A stretch of 64,000 nt of DNA, taken from contig LNAC01000735.1 of NCBI GenBank assembly GCA_002007465.1, positions 273,891 through 337,890 of the forward strand. The letters run 5' to 3'. Below are positions 30,645 to 43,244 of this stretch, piece by piece. Below the pieces are notes generated by a model, which saw only the letters and a list, made by a program, of their open reading frames with translations, did not search any database and was not told the DNA's origin. The position numbers and the translations under genes are program-made. Source of the DNA: Ailurus styani (lineage: Eukaryota; Chordata; Mammalia; Carnivora; Ailuridae). Every line of letters begins with the position of its first letter. The first letter of the stretch is position 1.

Positions 30645-31998
30645 TGATATGGTGGGATGAGACCAACCTGGGTTTCTGACCTTAATTTATCTAAAAAATA
30701 CCACAGTTAAAGAAAATGTTTAAAATAACCAACACTCTCCACTTACATTGAATATAGTAGTTTCTCAGTGAAATGTTAGTTTTTTTTAACATGAAACTTT
30801 TTTTTGATCCTCTAAGGCACATTCCTATCCTATTCCTTTTGTAACTGTTTCTACCCCATATAATTAAGTTTGACAAGGTCTGCTGCTGGTTTTAGACTAA
30901 TCAGTTAAAACAAGGCAACATCTTCACCACTTTGATAATTCATAAGAGAACAGGGCTTTTGGAATTCAGCCCTTTGTGCCAGTACCATCACCAATAACTT
31001 CCCTACACATTTAACCCTTTGCAGCTGCCATCTGTGCTCTGCTTTATTCCAAAAAGGTAGACTGATTCATAAAAATCCTGCCACCCCGCAAAAACTGTTT
31101 TTGCAGCTACTGGGGTCATTCCCTCTTTTTGTAGTTCTGTAGTTGTGAAGAAGGCAAGGAGGAGCTGCAGCACTATGTGAGGGCAGTAGACATGGACGGT
31201 AATAAGCTGGTCAATTCTTAATCTGCTGATAAGGGTCCAGTCATCTCTACGCAGTAATATCCAGGAAGAAGTTGTTTACTGAAAGCTCTGTGCTCTTCAA
31301 ATTAACTGTGTCTTTATCTGTTTGAACTGCTTTGGTTTGGCAGCTCAAGAATGGGGGAGGTGGTAGAGAGTGACAGGAAATGGGAAATTTTCAATCTGGG
31401 TAAAAGGAATGAAACTCTCAAAGTGGATTGCAGAGCCACCCAGAACAGGAAACAGGGTAGCAAAAAAAGCCTTATCTGGTGACCTTATTTCCCACTGTGC
31501 TGATTCCTCTCTTGCTTTCACTGCTTTATTTAATAAACAATACAAAGTTTCCCAGGCTGAATGTGTACATTAAAATTCTCTATTGCCTTAGTAAACAGTT
31601 ACCAGCATACATACATTTCTAGTTGAGTTTCCCTTTTGATATTTGTGCATGGGCCTGCATATTACTAAAAATTATAAGCACTTAAAATAATATGAGAACC
31701 TTTATTTCATGAAATCTAATTAGAGTCTCACAGGGCTTCATCGGCCAGGCATTATCTGTATTACTATTCAAGGAAGTGGTCCAAATCCAATGTTAATTAA
31801 ATTTGTGATAAAAACAGCACAACCGACTAACAAGTTTAACATACCTGTATTAATATGGTTTGTAGATACTGCACAATAAAGAAAAACACTTTTTATGAGC
31901 ACAAATTCTCATCTCAAACCTACATCTTGTGTTTTATTTTTATGACCAAATAAAATTCAGGTAAATGCATTTACTCTAAGGTTTACTGATCAGAATAC
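30645..31998. other. Intergenic, 1.35 kb, no recognised element
   Basis: Unique-looking. Complementary frames on both strands at 31345-31573 have no protein character. Confidence 0.5.
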
Positions 31999-32008
31999 TT
32001 AAACTTTG

Positions 32009-32210
32009 GGGCACCTGGGTGGTTCAGTGGGTTAAAGCCTCTGCCTTCGGCTCAGGTCATGATCTCAGGGTCCTGGGATCCAGCCCCGCATCAGGATCTC
32101 TGCTCAGCGGGGAGCTTGCTTCCTCCTCTTTCTCTGTCTCTCTGCCTACTTGTGATCTCTCTCTCTGTCAAATAAATAAATAAAATCTTAAAAAAAAAAA
32201 AGCAAAAACC
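32009..32210 (+). mobile_element. Can-SINE, sense
   Basis: TSD TAAACTTTG at 32000-32008 and 32211-32219; consensus head and A-rich tail. Confidence 0.92.
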
Positions 32211-32269
32211 TAAACTTTGTTTCTATCTTCCTTGCCTAATTATAAATTCAGTTATCCCTTTGAAGGAAC

Positions 32270-33680
32270 ATTTGGAAAACATTTCTTCTACTCCAGGAGA
32301 GAAAGGGCCAAGAATAGCCAAAACACTCCTAAAGACCAAAAGGTAAGGGGACTAACCTCACCAGATGGCAAGAAGTCACATCGCACTGTACTCAAAGTGT
32401 AGTGTTGGCACCGGGGTAAGTAAGATAATCAGAGACCAAATAGAGACTGCAGAAACAGACATGCACACCTATGGAAACTTGATTTCTGAGAGCCAGCCTT
32501 GCAGATCAGCTCGAAACAGGAGGACTTCCCAATAAATGGTACTGGTGATTATCTTTATGAAACGAAGGAATTTGGACCACTACCTCATACGTAGGTGTAG
32601 TCCAAATCAATTCCACATGAATTTCAGACTTAAATGTGAAAAGAAAAACTAAGAAGAGAGCGTATTTATGTGACATTGAGGAAAGATTTTGTGTTACTAA
32701 TAAGGCACAAGAAGTACAAATTAATTATATTAAAATGAGAACTATAGAGACATTATAAAGCACAAAAAGGCAAGTCAAATTGGGAGGAGATAATTGCAAC
32801 ACATAATGGACAGGATTAGCATCTATAATAGAAATATACACACCTGCTTAGTGATCGAGCCAAAAGACAAATGGACAAAACACTGGAATGGGTACTTCTT
32901 GAAAGAGGAAAACTGGCCAATCTACAAAAGCTGTTCAATTTCACTAGTATTCTAGAAAATGGGGAAAAAACACTTTAAATAAGATTAAAATGCAGTTTCA
33001 GGAGCGCCTAGGTGGCTCAGTGGGTTAAAGCCTCTGCCTTCGGCTCACGTCATGATCTCAGCATCCTGGGATCGAGGCCCGCATCGGGCTCTCTGCTCAG
33101 CGGGGAGCCTGCTTCCTCCTCTCTCTCTGCCTGCCTCTCTGCCTACTTGTAATCTCTCTCTGTCAAATAAATAAATAAAATCTTTTAAAAAAATAAAATG
33201 CAGTTTCACACATACCATATTAGTATAATTTTCGAAGTCTGACAAGAGTTGGTATTGGCTAAGACGTGGAACCAACCACCAGGATACTTATTGTTGGTGC
33301 AAGTACAAATTGAAAATAAGCACTTAAGAAACACTTTGACATCAGCTGGTAAAATTAGAGATCTATCCTACGACCCTGCAATTCCACTCCTAGGTATGTA
33401 TATACGCTACAGAAACTCTTGCATATGCATACCAGGAGACACGCCCAAGAATATGCCTAGGAGAACTACTTATAATAACAAAAAATGAAATAATCAAATG
33501 TCCATCAGAGTAGATTGAAGTATAGTAGTCATAAAATGGAATCAAAATAGCAGTGAATAAATTCCAATACACAAACAGCATGGATGAATCTCAACCCAAT
33601 CCTAAACCAAAAATTTAGCTGCAGAACACATAGTTTGATTAAAGTTGAAAAAATGTACAAGATTTCTGAAATACTAAAAA
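32270..33680 (+). mobile_element. Ancient LINE-1 ORF2 relic, sense, split by a SINE
   Basis: Decayed sense ORF2 text on both sides of the SINE at 33001-33194: AACTTGATTTCTGAGAGCCA and AGATAATTGCAACACATAAT before it, GATCTATCCTACGACCCTGC and AATTCCACTCCTAGGTATGT after it. Boundaries approximate; non-coding. Confidence 0.7.
33001..33194 (+). mobile_element. Can-SINE, sense, inside an ancient LINE-1
   Basis: Perfect TSD AAAATGCAGTTTCA at 32987-33000 and 33195-33208. Confidence 0.95.
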
Positions 33681-35474
33681 GAAAAAAAATGTTAGTGGCA
33701 AATATTTTCCTCTTCTATTGGAGACTAAAAGCTGCATTTGTAAAAGATAGATTGTTGGTGATTCTAAAGTTCAGTGTGAACCAGTGTGATGCTAAGAATC
33801 ACTGTGGCCTAATGGGTATGGGGGTCTGCTTTTGACAGCTGCCGCTCTGCCTCTGACATACTTTCCTAGATCTGGACTAGATCAGCACATGAGTCTGCCC
33901 CTGCTAGTGAATCACTAATTGGTTGACTGTTTGGCTGCCCTAGTTTCAGAATGGAGCTAATGAGCCCAAGGTCAGGGGTTCAGTCCCCTTGTGGTCCAGC
34001 TGGCTCTGCTCTGTTTCGAGCTCACAGGCCAAACCATTATTCTGTAAATGTGCGTCGTTAGTAGAAGGGACTGGATAAGAAGGGAAGAACAGATCCATCA
34101 GCTCAACCAAAAAATCAACTTTAAGCTCAAGGCTCTGGTCAGTATACAAATGACAGCATTGTTTCTCAAGCAATTGTGAAGATGTCAACCCAAATCTTAT
34201 TAAACCATCCAAGTTATAGCAGAGAGGCCAAGGAACTTACTTGACACCCTCTCTTCCTGCCTGGATTAGTATAAAAGGCATTCCTGTACTTGAGAATGCA
34301 CCTTCTATAGAGGCTGACTTTATGAGGGAGGAATTCTGAATAAGATATGATTCTCAAGAAATTAGTCTTTTGATTTGACAGTGCCTCATAAACGTATGAG
34401 CATGAAATCAACAGGATGGGCAGTGACAATAAAAACCACTGCTTTGTAGCAGGACAATCTCGAAAATGCCTGGAGTCTATTTTGATTTGTTTTGAAAATG
34501 TTCATACAGAAAGTACCAGAGTAGGGAGTGATTACAGGCAGGTAAAACTATTAAAAGTCTGTTTTGAAAAAATCAATAAGGCTAATACAGGGCAGCTTCA
34601 GTGAGAATGTAAGAGACACAGTATCATGGAGTAAGTGAGACCTATGTTTTCCTACAAGGGGACATTTTTAAAAGCCACCATTTGTTGGGGGGGGGCAGTA
34701 CCAGTTGATCTGTACTAAAGATGGGGGAAAGGAAGCTAGCTCTTCACAAATAGCCTCAACAGGAAAGAAACATAGCTAACGAGAGCACAGAATAGGCAGA
34801 AAATAGGAGACTGTTTTGAGGTCATCTTTGCCACTCAGGTTTGAGTTTTATTTCTGAATCCCCAACTCAAGAAATAATTCTGTATAAACAGCCTATGTCT
34901 TCACACAAGTTTTGCAAATGCTTCAGTTTCAGGTATTTTCAAAAGAGACCCAACTATCTTGTCCTAAATGTATTATCTTTTTTGGTTGGGTTTTAGCCTC
35001 CTTCCATCGCTCCAAGTACTTGCCATCTGGCAGTAGTTTAGAAAATTCCTTTTGCTTTTGCATAAATTTTGTTAAAAGCAACCACATAATGAAGAGTAAA
35101 TACCTTCTACTTAGTCTTAGCAGGAAGCTGGAACTAAGTTCTTTTGATGCCCCTGTCCAGACCTTGCTGCCCTATAGATGGAGGTCTATACTGTCTACTT
35201 GACTCTTCACCTGCCCAGGATTCCTCCCATGAAGATCTTTGAAAAGGGAAGTGGACAGATGTTTTCTTTAATCATCACTGGTTATGACAAATCTGTGGAA
35301 TGCAGGCCTTCTAGTTTTGTTTGCTTTTTTTTTTCTAAGGCAAACAACATAAATTAACAATGTTTCCTCTAGTCCTAAGAACCGCCTTCCATCAAACCTG
35401 TTGATCTCTTAACAAAAATGACTTCTAAACCTATTAGATTTGATTATAAACCTTGCCCTTGATTTATTTTCTAG
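33681..35474. other. Intergenic, 1.8 kb, no recognised element
   Basis: Unique-looking sequence with a G-run near 34690. Small frames on both strands show no domain. Confidence 0.5.
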
Positions 35475-35488
35475 GAAATTACAATAAG

Positions 35489-35657
35489 GGAGCCCCTGGG
35501 TGGCTCAGTTGATTGAGCCTCTGCCTTCGGCTTAGGCCATGATCTCAGGGCCCTGGGATTGAGCCCGGTATGGGGCTCTCCACTCAACGGGGAGTCTGTT
35601 TCTCCCTCTCCCTCTCTCTCTGCCTCAAATAAATAAATAAAATCTTTTTTAAAAAAA
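35489..35657 (+). mobile_element. Can-SINE, sense, first of a pair
   Basis: Head GAGCCCCTGGGTGGCTCAG; imperfect TSD near GAAATTACAATAAG (35475-35488) and the GAAAATTACACTAAG that starts at 35658. Confidence 0.9.
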
Positions 35658-35685
35658 GAAAATTACACTAAGAAGTTGTGCTCCA

Positions 35686-35903
35686 GGGCGCCTGGGTGGC
35701 TCAGCGGGTTAAAGCCACTGCCTTCGGCTCAGGTCATGATCCCAGGGTCCTGGGATCGAGGCCCACATCGGGCTCTCTGCTCAGCAGGGAGCCTGCTTCT
35801 TCCTCTCTCCTCTCTCTCTGCCTGCCTCTCTGCCTACTTGTAATCTCTCTCTCTGTGTCAAATGAATAAATAAAATTTTTAAAAAAAAAAAAAAAAAAAA
35901 AAA
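35686..35903 (+). mobile_element. Can-SINE, sense, second of a pair
   Basis: Perfect 15-bp TSD AGAAGTTGTGCTCCA at 35671-35685 and 35904-35918, with an A tail of more than 20 bases. It landed within 30 bases of an older SINE in the same orientation. Confidence 0.95.
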
Positions 35904-35918
35904 AGAAGTTGTGCTCCA

Positions 35919-37439
35919 TAAAAGCCTGGGGTATAATCTTTCGCAATCTGTCAGGCAACTATTTTTTAAAGTGGGTGGGGGAGGGGAGATGTATATAATA
36001 ACTGTTTGGCACATATATAAGTTAGTTCCATCTCCAAGTACAAGGTCGCAAATCACTGAAGGCTAGTCAGCTCATTTTGTTCTAGGAGATCTACTCATTC
36101 AGACGTATTCCTCAGTGAGGCAGGTAAAGCTGCATGGTTGACTATTCCTTTGAGAAAGGGAAGAAACACTTCTGGAGAGATGAAAACCAAAGTAGGTTGC
36201 TGAAGCTGAAGACTGAGCAGTAGAGGCAAGAAACTATTATCTTTTTAATAAATCTAATATTCTGAGCACTGAATCAGGACCCAGAGATGAAAAGACTCAT
36301 AACCATGTCAGGCAGCACAAGTATGTGAGAAGTTTGGTACAGGCCACATAGCCGTTTATGACTAACTGCCAAGGGGCTGATGGAGGTGATAAGTGCTCAC
36401 GAGTCACAGAGCGATGGGGGTCAGAGCAACCCCAGGAACTGCCTGACTAGGGGGACCCCAGTGGCAGGCCTTGAAGAATGTGGAGAAAAATGCAGGGGGG
36501 GGGGCAGGAAGGCAGGAGGGTTGGAAACAAGGATCCAGGTCAGTGAGAAAATCCCAATCCTAACATGAGGAAAGAGTAGGTACTCAAAAAATATTTTTTA
36601 AAACATTTAATCCCTAAAAATGTTTAAATATTTAATCCCTAAGTAATTTATCCCTAAAAGAAGGATTTTTTTTCTTTAAAAAGGAACCGATTAAAATACT
36701 CAGATTCTGTGAGGTAATTTAGTATGTGTTTGAGTTATTAAAGTGAAGAAAAATTAAGCCAACTGTTTCAGAAGTACAGATGGGGAAGCCAGAATGTGAG
36801 GGAAACAAACTACCAAATATCACCCTAAAGAAACCAGAAAATAATATGCACATGTGAAGCATCGGCTATCACTTTAATTAGCATAAATTCTTGTATTACT
36901 AAGAAGCAGTGGAGGAACAAAGATGAGAAAGTTTTACAGAAGTTTTACAGAAGTACAAGATAAAGGAGTAGAACACACTGAACCTTCCAAAAACGAGATG
37001 TCACAGAAGACCCATGGGAAGGCCAATTTCCATTTTAAAAGATGCGACTTACATTTCAGGAGAGGAAGGAAAGGGCTAGAAACAGACATGAGCACACGAG
37101 CACGTCCTCAGGGGAGGTCTGAAGGGAAGGAGAGAAATCCCCCCATCCAGCAAGGCTGCTGAAGCGTGGGAATCTCGGCAGCACAGTAAGGGGTGTGTGG
37201 AGAACTTCGACCCTGAGCAGATGTGCCTAAATCTACTTTTCTGAAACAAAATATATTGTGGTGCTCAGAGAGATCTCTGTAAGGGATTTGGAAACATGAT
37301 CGCCACAATTAAGTCTTCAAAGCCAGCTCTTTCTGGCAAATTCCATTTAGGTCCTCTAAAGAAAAATGACACCAAAAACCTAACACTATAACCAACACTA
37401 CGTAAAGTAAGAAAAAGGGACTGGTTGGCCTTTCTCATC
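35919..37439. other. Intergenic, 1.5 kb, no recognised element
   Basis: Contains a short AAATATTTAATCCCTAA-type direct repeat near 36590-36660. No gene or mobile element seen. Confidence 0.45.
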
Positions 37440-37612
37440 CGGCAAGGCCTGTGCTCAAGACCTCTTGGAGAGGCCTTCCCGGACAACCCTCTGTGTCCCC
37501 ACAAGCTACTTACTATTTCCCAAGTGTCTCCCAGCCCTAGAACTAAGAGGGCAGTGCTTATGCTTATCTCCCAGTGCTTCTGATGTATTCCTTGAATAAA
37601 TGAGGGAAAGAG
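37440..37612 (+). mobile_element. L2 (LINE-2) 3' end, sense
   Basis: TCTTGGAGAGGCCTTCCCGG, CTAAGAGGGCAGTGCTTATG and the terminal CTTGAATAAATGAGG follow the L2 3' consensus order. Confidence 0.75.
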
Positions 37613-38261
37613 TTGCAGCCACAAAGAAAAGGATTAGCTTTTAACAATGTGAAAACATGGAGGGGACAATCCTGAAGGGAAGAAAGTCAAGGAAGTGTAC
37701 TCCAGGCCTGAGATGGAACAGGGTTACATGCTTGCTTTTTTATTAGCCAGCTGAGGATTATTTATTTATTTATTTATTTATTTATGCTATTTTTAGGTCC
37801 AAAACTCTTTGCCTTCTCTCCCTACTGCTAGCTATTTTGAAGTTAGAAAACAGAACCAACTTAAATACTAGCCCAAGTGAAGCATCCTAGAGACAGGTGC
37901 CTTTAAAAGAAAACAGTAAGCACAAATTCAAAAAACAAACAAAAAAAGATTTCAGGATTGTCTGTGTTATTGTTTTACATGTTTTATGTTAGGGATTTAG
38001 AGACAGTCTCATGGAGACAGAGTTTAGGTGTTGATTGTCAAGTCAAACTTGAAGCGGAAGGGCTCGTTCCAAGGGCAGGCAACCTTGTGTGATTTCTTCT
38101 CAGGCTGCCTTCCCTTGTGTGACCCCACCATGCTCATTCCCTAAACAGTGGTCACAGTCCCACTCAAATTAAACAGAAAACAAACTAAGTAAGAATACAT
38201 TTTTTTAAAACATGATCTCTGCCACATTTTCGCTCCACTAGTGGTAATAACCAACATTTAT
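37613..38261. other. Intergenic, no gene
   Basis: Holds the TTTA repeat (37757-37785); otherwise nothing recognised. Confidence 0.5.
37757..37785. repeat. (TTTA)n microsatellite
   Basis: About seven TTTA units; may be the remnant tail of a deleted SINE. Confidence 0.9.
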
Positions 38262-38405
38262 TGAGCAAGAACTTGGCAAAACACTTTACATGTGTCTCAT
38301 CTCACTGAAGCCTCATGATGGAAGCTTGCTGGACTATGGAGAAACCAAGGACTTTTCTCAAAGCCATGCAGCTAGTAAGTGGTTCCAAAGCTCAGGATCT
38401 TAAAC
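38262..38405 (-). mobile_element. MIR element, antisense
   Basis: AACATTTATTGAGCAAGAAC, CACTTTACATGTGTCTCATC and GCAGCTAGTAAGTGG match the antisense MIR. Confidence 0.8.
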
Positions 38406-38524
38406 CACTGTTGTTCTACTCCATTAGTATGGACAACTGAATAATACCCAAGGAAAGTACAGCAACAAGAGCAATCCATTATCTATCCATCCAATTAACT
38501 TCTTATATTTCATAAACAGTTTTA

Positions 38525-39448
38525 AAAACATTTATTATGAAGAATTCAAACACAGATGAAAGTAAATGAGATAGAATGCCCAGGTACCCATCACCCAATT
38601 GTAACAATTACCAATATCCTGGCATTCTTGTATCGTCTTTACCTCAACCTACTCCTCACTCATTAATTTTTTGCCCCTTCTTGAAGTAAAAATAAACATA
38701 GATTGAAATGCACAAATCTCAGCTGTACCATTTAACAAATGGATACCTGAATGTAATCTACACTTCTCTTCTAATTCGGAACATTTCCAACTCCCAGAAA
38801 GTGCCTCCACATCCCTCCCCAGTCAAATCCCTCCCTCAGGGGCAACCACAGCTTTTGTTTTTTGTTTTTTCCACCTCATTTTTGCTTCTTCTAGTATTTC
38901 TATAAATGGAATCACACAGAATGTCCTCTGGTGTCTGGATTTTGCTCAGCATATTTTTGAGATCTATCCCATGTTGTCGAATGTATCACTGGTTCATTCC
39001 TTGTATGAATCCAACACAATCTGTCTATTCAGTCTTCTATCGATCCACATTTGGGATGTTCCCATCCTGGAACTATTACAAATACAGTAACTGTGAGCAT
39101 TCTTGTACAAGCCTTTTTATGAACAACATGTGGTTCATTTTTCTTAGGAGTGGAATTTCTAAGTCAAAAGGTGGGTAAAACTGCTAAGCCTTTTTCCAAA
39201 GTGGATGTACTATTTTATATTTCCACTGTAATGGATTATATAGAGTTGCTTATAGCCTCACCAGCATTTGTGGTTGCCAGCCTTCTTCATTTTTGCCATT
39301 CTACTGGGTATACAGCACTAGCTCACTATGGCTTTAATTTGCATTTCTCTGATGACTAATGATGTTGACCATCTTTTTGTGTGCTTACTGACCATTCATA
39401 CATTCTCCTTTGTGAAGCACTGCTTTAAGGTTTCTGTCCATCTTTTAA
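38525..39448 (-). mobile_element. Old LINE-1, antisense, 3' part (outer element of a nest)
   Basis: Antisense 3' UTR text (CAGGTACCCATCACCCAATT) runs into the 3' ORF2 region (CACTATGGCTTTAATTTGCA, TTTGCATTTCTCTGATGACT). It is interrupted at about 39449 by a SINE and resumes at 40702 in register. Confidence 0.8.
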
Positions 39449-39460
39449 AAGGTGTTTGTT

Positions 39461-39519
39461 CTTTTCCTTTTAAAGAGAGTGTATGCATTCATGTGAGCAG
39501 AGGAGGGTCAGAGGGAAAA
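39461..39519 (-). mobile_element. Old SINE, antisense, left half (middle element of a nest)
   Basis: AAAGAGAGTGTATGCATTCA and the GA-rich stretch are the A-tail-side half of a tRNA-derived SINE; the head side continues at 40581. Confidence 0.75.
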
Positions 39520-39531
39520 GGAGAGAGAATC

Positions 39532-39936
39532 ATTTTTTTTAAATTAACATATAATGTATTACTTGTTTCAGAGGTCCAGGTCCAGGTCTGTGAATCATCA
39601 GTCTTACACAATTTCACAGCACTCACCATAGCACATACCCTCCCCAGTGTCCATCACCCAGCCACCTCATTCCTCCTACCCCTTTCCCCTCCAGCAACCC
39701 TGTTTATTTCCTGAGATTAAGGGTCTCTTATGGTTAGTCTTCCTCTCTGGTTTCGTCTTGTTTCATTTTTTCCTCTCTTCCCCTATGATCCTCTGTCTTG
39801 CTTCTTAAATTCCACATATGAGTGAGATCATATGATAATTGTCTTTCTCTGACTTATTTTGATTAGCATAATACCCTCTAGTTCCATCCACGTCATTGCA
39901 AGTGGCAAGATTTTTTTGATGGCTGAGTAATATTCC

Positions 39937-39981
<45 letters not shown>

Positions 39982-40568
39982 CCAAATCTATATATATATA
40001 TACACCTATATCTCACATCTTCTTTATCCATTCATCTGTCGATGGACATCTGGGCTCTTTCCATAGTTTGGCTATTGTGGACATTGCTGTTATAAACATT
40101 GGGGTGCAGATGCCCCTTCGGATCATGACATTTGTATCTTTGGGGTAAATACCCAGTAGTACAACTGTTGAGTCATAGAGTAGCTCTATTTTCAGCTTTT
40201 TGAGGAACCTCCATACTGTTTTCCAGAGTAGCTGTACAAGCTTGCATTCCCACCAACAGTGTAGGAGGGTTCCTCTTTCTCCGCATCCTCACCAACACCT
40301 GTCATTTCCTGACTTGTTAATTTTAGCCATTCTGGCTGGTGTGAGGTGGTAGCTCACTGTGGTTTTGATTTGTATTTCCCTGAGGCTGAGTGATATTGAG
40401 CACTTTTTCATGTTCTGCCGGCCATTTGGATGTCTTCTTTGGAGAAATGTCTGTTCATGTCTTCTGCCCATTTCTTGATTGGATTATTTGTTCTTTGGGT
40501 GTTGTGTTTGATAAGTTCTTTATAGATTTTGGATACTAGCCCTTTATCTGTCATTTGCAAATATCTTG
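39532..40568 (-). mobile_element. Younger LINE-1, antisense, inserted in a SINE
   Basis: The same LINE-1 type as at 3145: it begins with its A tail (T8 at 39533), then AAATTAACATATAATGTATT. A minus-strand ORF2 fragment at 40289-40471 reads [20 protein letters not shown]. It is 5'-truncated at about 40568. TSD GGAGAGAGAATC (39520-39531) versus GGAAAGAGAATC (40569-40580), one mismatch. Confidence 0.92.
39939..39979. repeat. (TG)n microsatellite inside LINE-1
   Basis: About 20 TG units followed by TATATATA. Confidence 0.95.
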
Positions 40569-40580
40569 GGAAAGAGAATC

Positions 40581-40701
40581 TTAAGCAGGTTCTACTCCCA
40601 GCACAGAGCTGCCATGGGGCTGGATCTCCTGACTCTGAGATCATGACCTGAGTCGAAATCAAGAGTTGGATGCTTAACTGACTGAACCACCTAGGTGTGC
40701 C
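40581..40701 (-). mobile_element. Old SINE, antisense, right half
   Basis: It continues the SINE broken at 39519: TTAAGCAGGTTCTACTCCCA through GAGATCATGACCTGAGTC to GAACCACCTAGGTGTGCC. Confidence 0.85.
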
Positions 40702-41760
40702 AAAAGTGGATTGCTTTTATTACTGAATTATATAGTTTTTAGATATACATGTATATATATGTATATGTGTGTATGCATATATATACACACACACACATAT
40801 ATATATTCAGGATACAAGTTCTTTATTATATATACATTTTGCCACTCCTTTCAGCTACTGATTGCTTATTTATTTTCTTAATAGTGTTTTTGATAAAAAC
40901 ATTTAATTTTGAAGAAATATAATTTATAAATTTTTCTTTTGTGGTTATTGCTTTCTGAATCCAATCTAAAAAACAGTTGCCTATCCCTGCTTCAAGAATG
41001 TACTCTCTTATGTTCTCTTTCTAAAACTTTATAATTTTATCTTTTACATTTAGGTCCAGGCTCTATCTTAAATGAAGTTTCTATATGATGTGAGGTATTG
41101 GTCGAAGTTCATTTTTTAAATGTGGTTATCCAGTTATTCCTGCACCATTTGTTGGAAACATTATTGTTTCCTCATTGAATTATCTTGCCCCTTTGACAAA
41201 AATCAATTGCCCAATAAGTGAGGGTCTATTTCTATCCTTATACCACACTTTTCTCTCTTCTGACATTACCACACTGTTTAGGTTATTGTAGCTTTGTACT
41301 GTAAATCTTGAGTCAGATAGCTTACATCCTCTACCTTTATTCTTCTTAAAAAACTGTTTTTGGCAAGTCAAGACCTTTGCATTTCTTCCTTTCTTTTTTT
41401 TAAGATTTTATTTATTTATTTGACAGAAAGAGAGATCACAAGTAGGCAGAGAGGCAGGCAGAGAGAGAGTGAAGGAAGCAGGTTCCCCACTGAGCAGGGA
41501 CCCCAATGTGGGCCTTGATCCCAGGACCCTGCAATCATGACCTGAGACAAAGGCAGAGGCTTTAACCCACTGAGCCACACAGGCACCCTGAACCTTTGCA
41601 TTTCTATATGGAGTTTAGAAACACCTTGTCAATTTCTACATTAAAAAGCCTGCTGGAATTATGATTGAGATTGTATTTAATCTCGACACTACTTTGGGGA
41701 AAACTGACATTTTGACAATATTGAGTCTTCCAATCCACGAATATGGCCACCTCTTTCCAT
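40702..41760 (-). mobile_element. Old LINE-1, antisense, continuation
   Basis: It resumes at GTGGATTGCTTTTATTACTG and follows antisense ORF2 order through CCAGTTATTCCTGCACCATT and TTGACAATATTGAGTCTTCC. Split again by a SINE at 41387-41591. Includes a TA/TG-rich simple stretch at 40741-40808. Confidence 0.85.
41387..41591 (-). mobile_element. Can-SINE, antisense, inside old LINE-1
   Basis: Perfect TSD ACCTTTGCATTTCT at 41373-41386 and 41592-41605. Confidence 0.95.
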
Positions 41761-41840
41761 TTACTAGAATCTTTTTTTTTTTTTTTTTGGCAAGACTGAG
41801 CCTGTATTTACTTGACAGAAACAAAGTTATTATTATTATT

Positions 41841-42027
41841 ATTTTTTAATTTATTTATTTGAGAGAGAGTGCAGTGGGGGGCAGAGGAAGAGGCAGAGAG
41901 TGTCTTAAGCCTACTCCCTGCTGAGCGTGGAGCCTGATGCAGGGCTCAATCCCACAACTCTGAGATCATGACCTGAGCTGAAACCGAGAGTCAGACACTT
42001 AACCAACTGCACCACCCAGGCACCCCC
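41841..42027 (-). mobile_element. Older Can-SINE, antisense
   Basis: TSD AAAGTTATTATT at 41823-41834 and 42028-42039, next to an ATT microsatellite. Confidence 0.88.
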
Positions 42028-42044
42028 AAAGTTATTATTTTTTT

Positions 42045-42150
42045 TAAATAAACAATTACATTGAGACATAATTGACACCAAAAAACTGCACATATTTAAT
42101 GTATGCAATTTTATGAGTTTGGACATACCCATATTCCCCTACTACCAAAC
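42045..42150 (-). mobile_element. Old LINE-1 3' UTR fragment, antisense
   Basis: CATTGAGACATAATTGACAC and AATGTATGCAATTTTATGAG resemble an old LINE-1 3' UTR. Confidence 0.5.
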
Positions 42151-42239
42151 TGGAATCTTTAGAAGAAAAATATTGTCAGAGATATCTTATCCCAAAGTTA
42201 AAGATATTTTCCAATCCATTCTACCCTACTCAAAAACTT

Positions 42240-43207
42240 ATTAACTATTGTTTTAGTCAGAGATTATCTCAAATAATAGTAATAATTCCAAACAGGGAAA
42301 AATGCATTCTTCAAAATGTAAATAAAGGAACTGTATGAGCTAATCAAGTAAGACAATCACTACTGTGTTAAAGCGTATTTTTTGTTTGTTGTATACATTT
42401 TTTTTAAGTAGTATGTTAAGGGGATGGTCATACAGGCTATCTAAGAATAAGGGAAATTAGTCACGAGATTTGGGGTCCTGAAGTTGGACAACATAAGTTA
42501 AAAAAAGAAAAAAGAAAGTAGATGCTGGCTAAAAGATAATCAAAAGTGGAAACCCCCACTTCCTCGTGATACCACAAGACAGCCTCTCTTGTTAACTTCT
42601 GAAACATAGTCAAGTGTGATTTGTTAGAGAAAAAGGATTGGCTAGAGTGATATGTGGTATCTTATACTCTAGTGTCACAAGTCAACTCTCTTATAACAGT
42701 ACAAAGAAAAAGAAGTGACAGAGAAGTAGTTCTGTAACAGAAGAGGGAAAACCCTTAGCAGGGAACTAAGAAAGGATGGGTTTGGCCTCAGTTGTACTTT
42801 TTCTGAGACTAACATCCAGCAATGGCCAAGTCTTCTGAGGCCACATTAATGAGACTAAGGTATTAATGACATACAAACTTTGAATGTGATCTGGGCAAAT
42901 CTTTTCCTTTGTGAATGAAAAGCTTCAGTGATAACTGGACAAAGTTTTAAAACTGCTTTTTTCTACTGTATAGTAGAGAAGATTTTGACTAGACAGAGAC
43001 ACTTATAGGACAGAATATCAGTCTTTAATAATTTAAAAAACATCCTAATTCTTGAAATGTATCAGTGTAACTATTAAAAATATCCAGTACTCATCAGAGG
43101 TATCCCAGCTTCAATGACATAGTGTACATTTTAAATGTATCTGCTATTTAATGCATAATCACCTCAAGTTATAATAATTACAAAATTATGACAAATCCTA
43201 AAGAGAG

Positions 43208-43244
<37 letters not shown>

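Noticed and set aside
39828..40148. Frames containing long runs of THTH or CVCV
   Set aside because: Translation of the TG microsatellite inside LINE-1.
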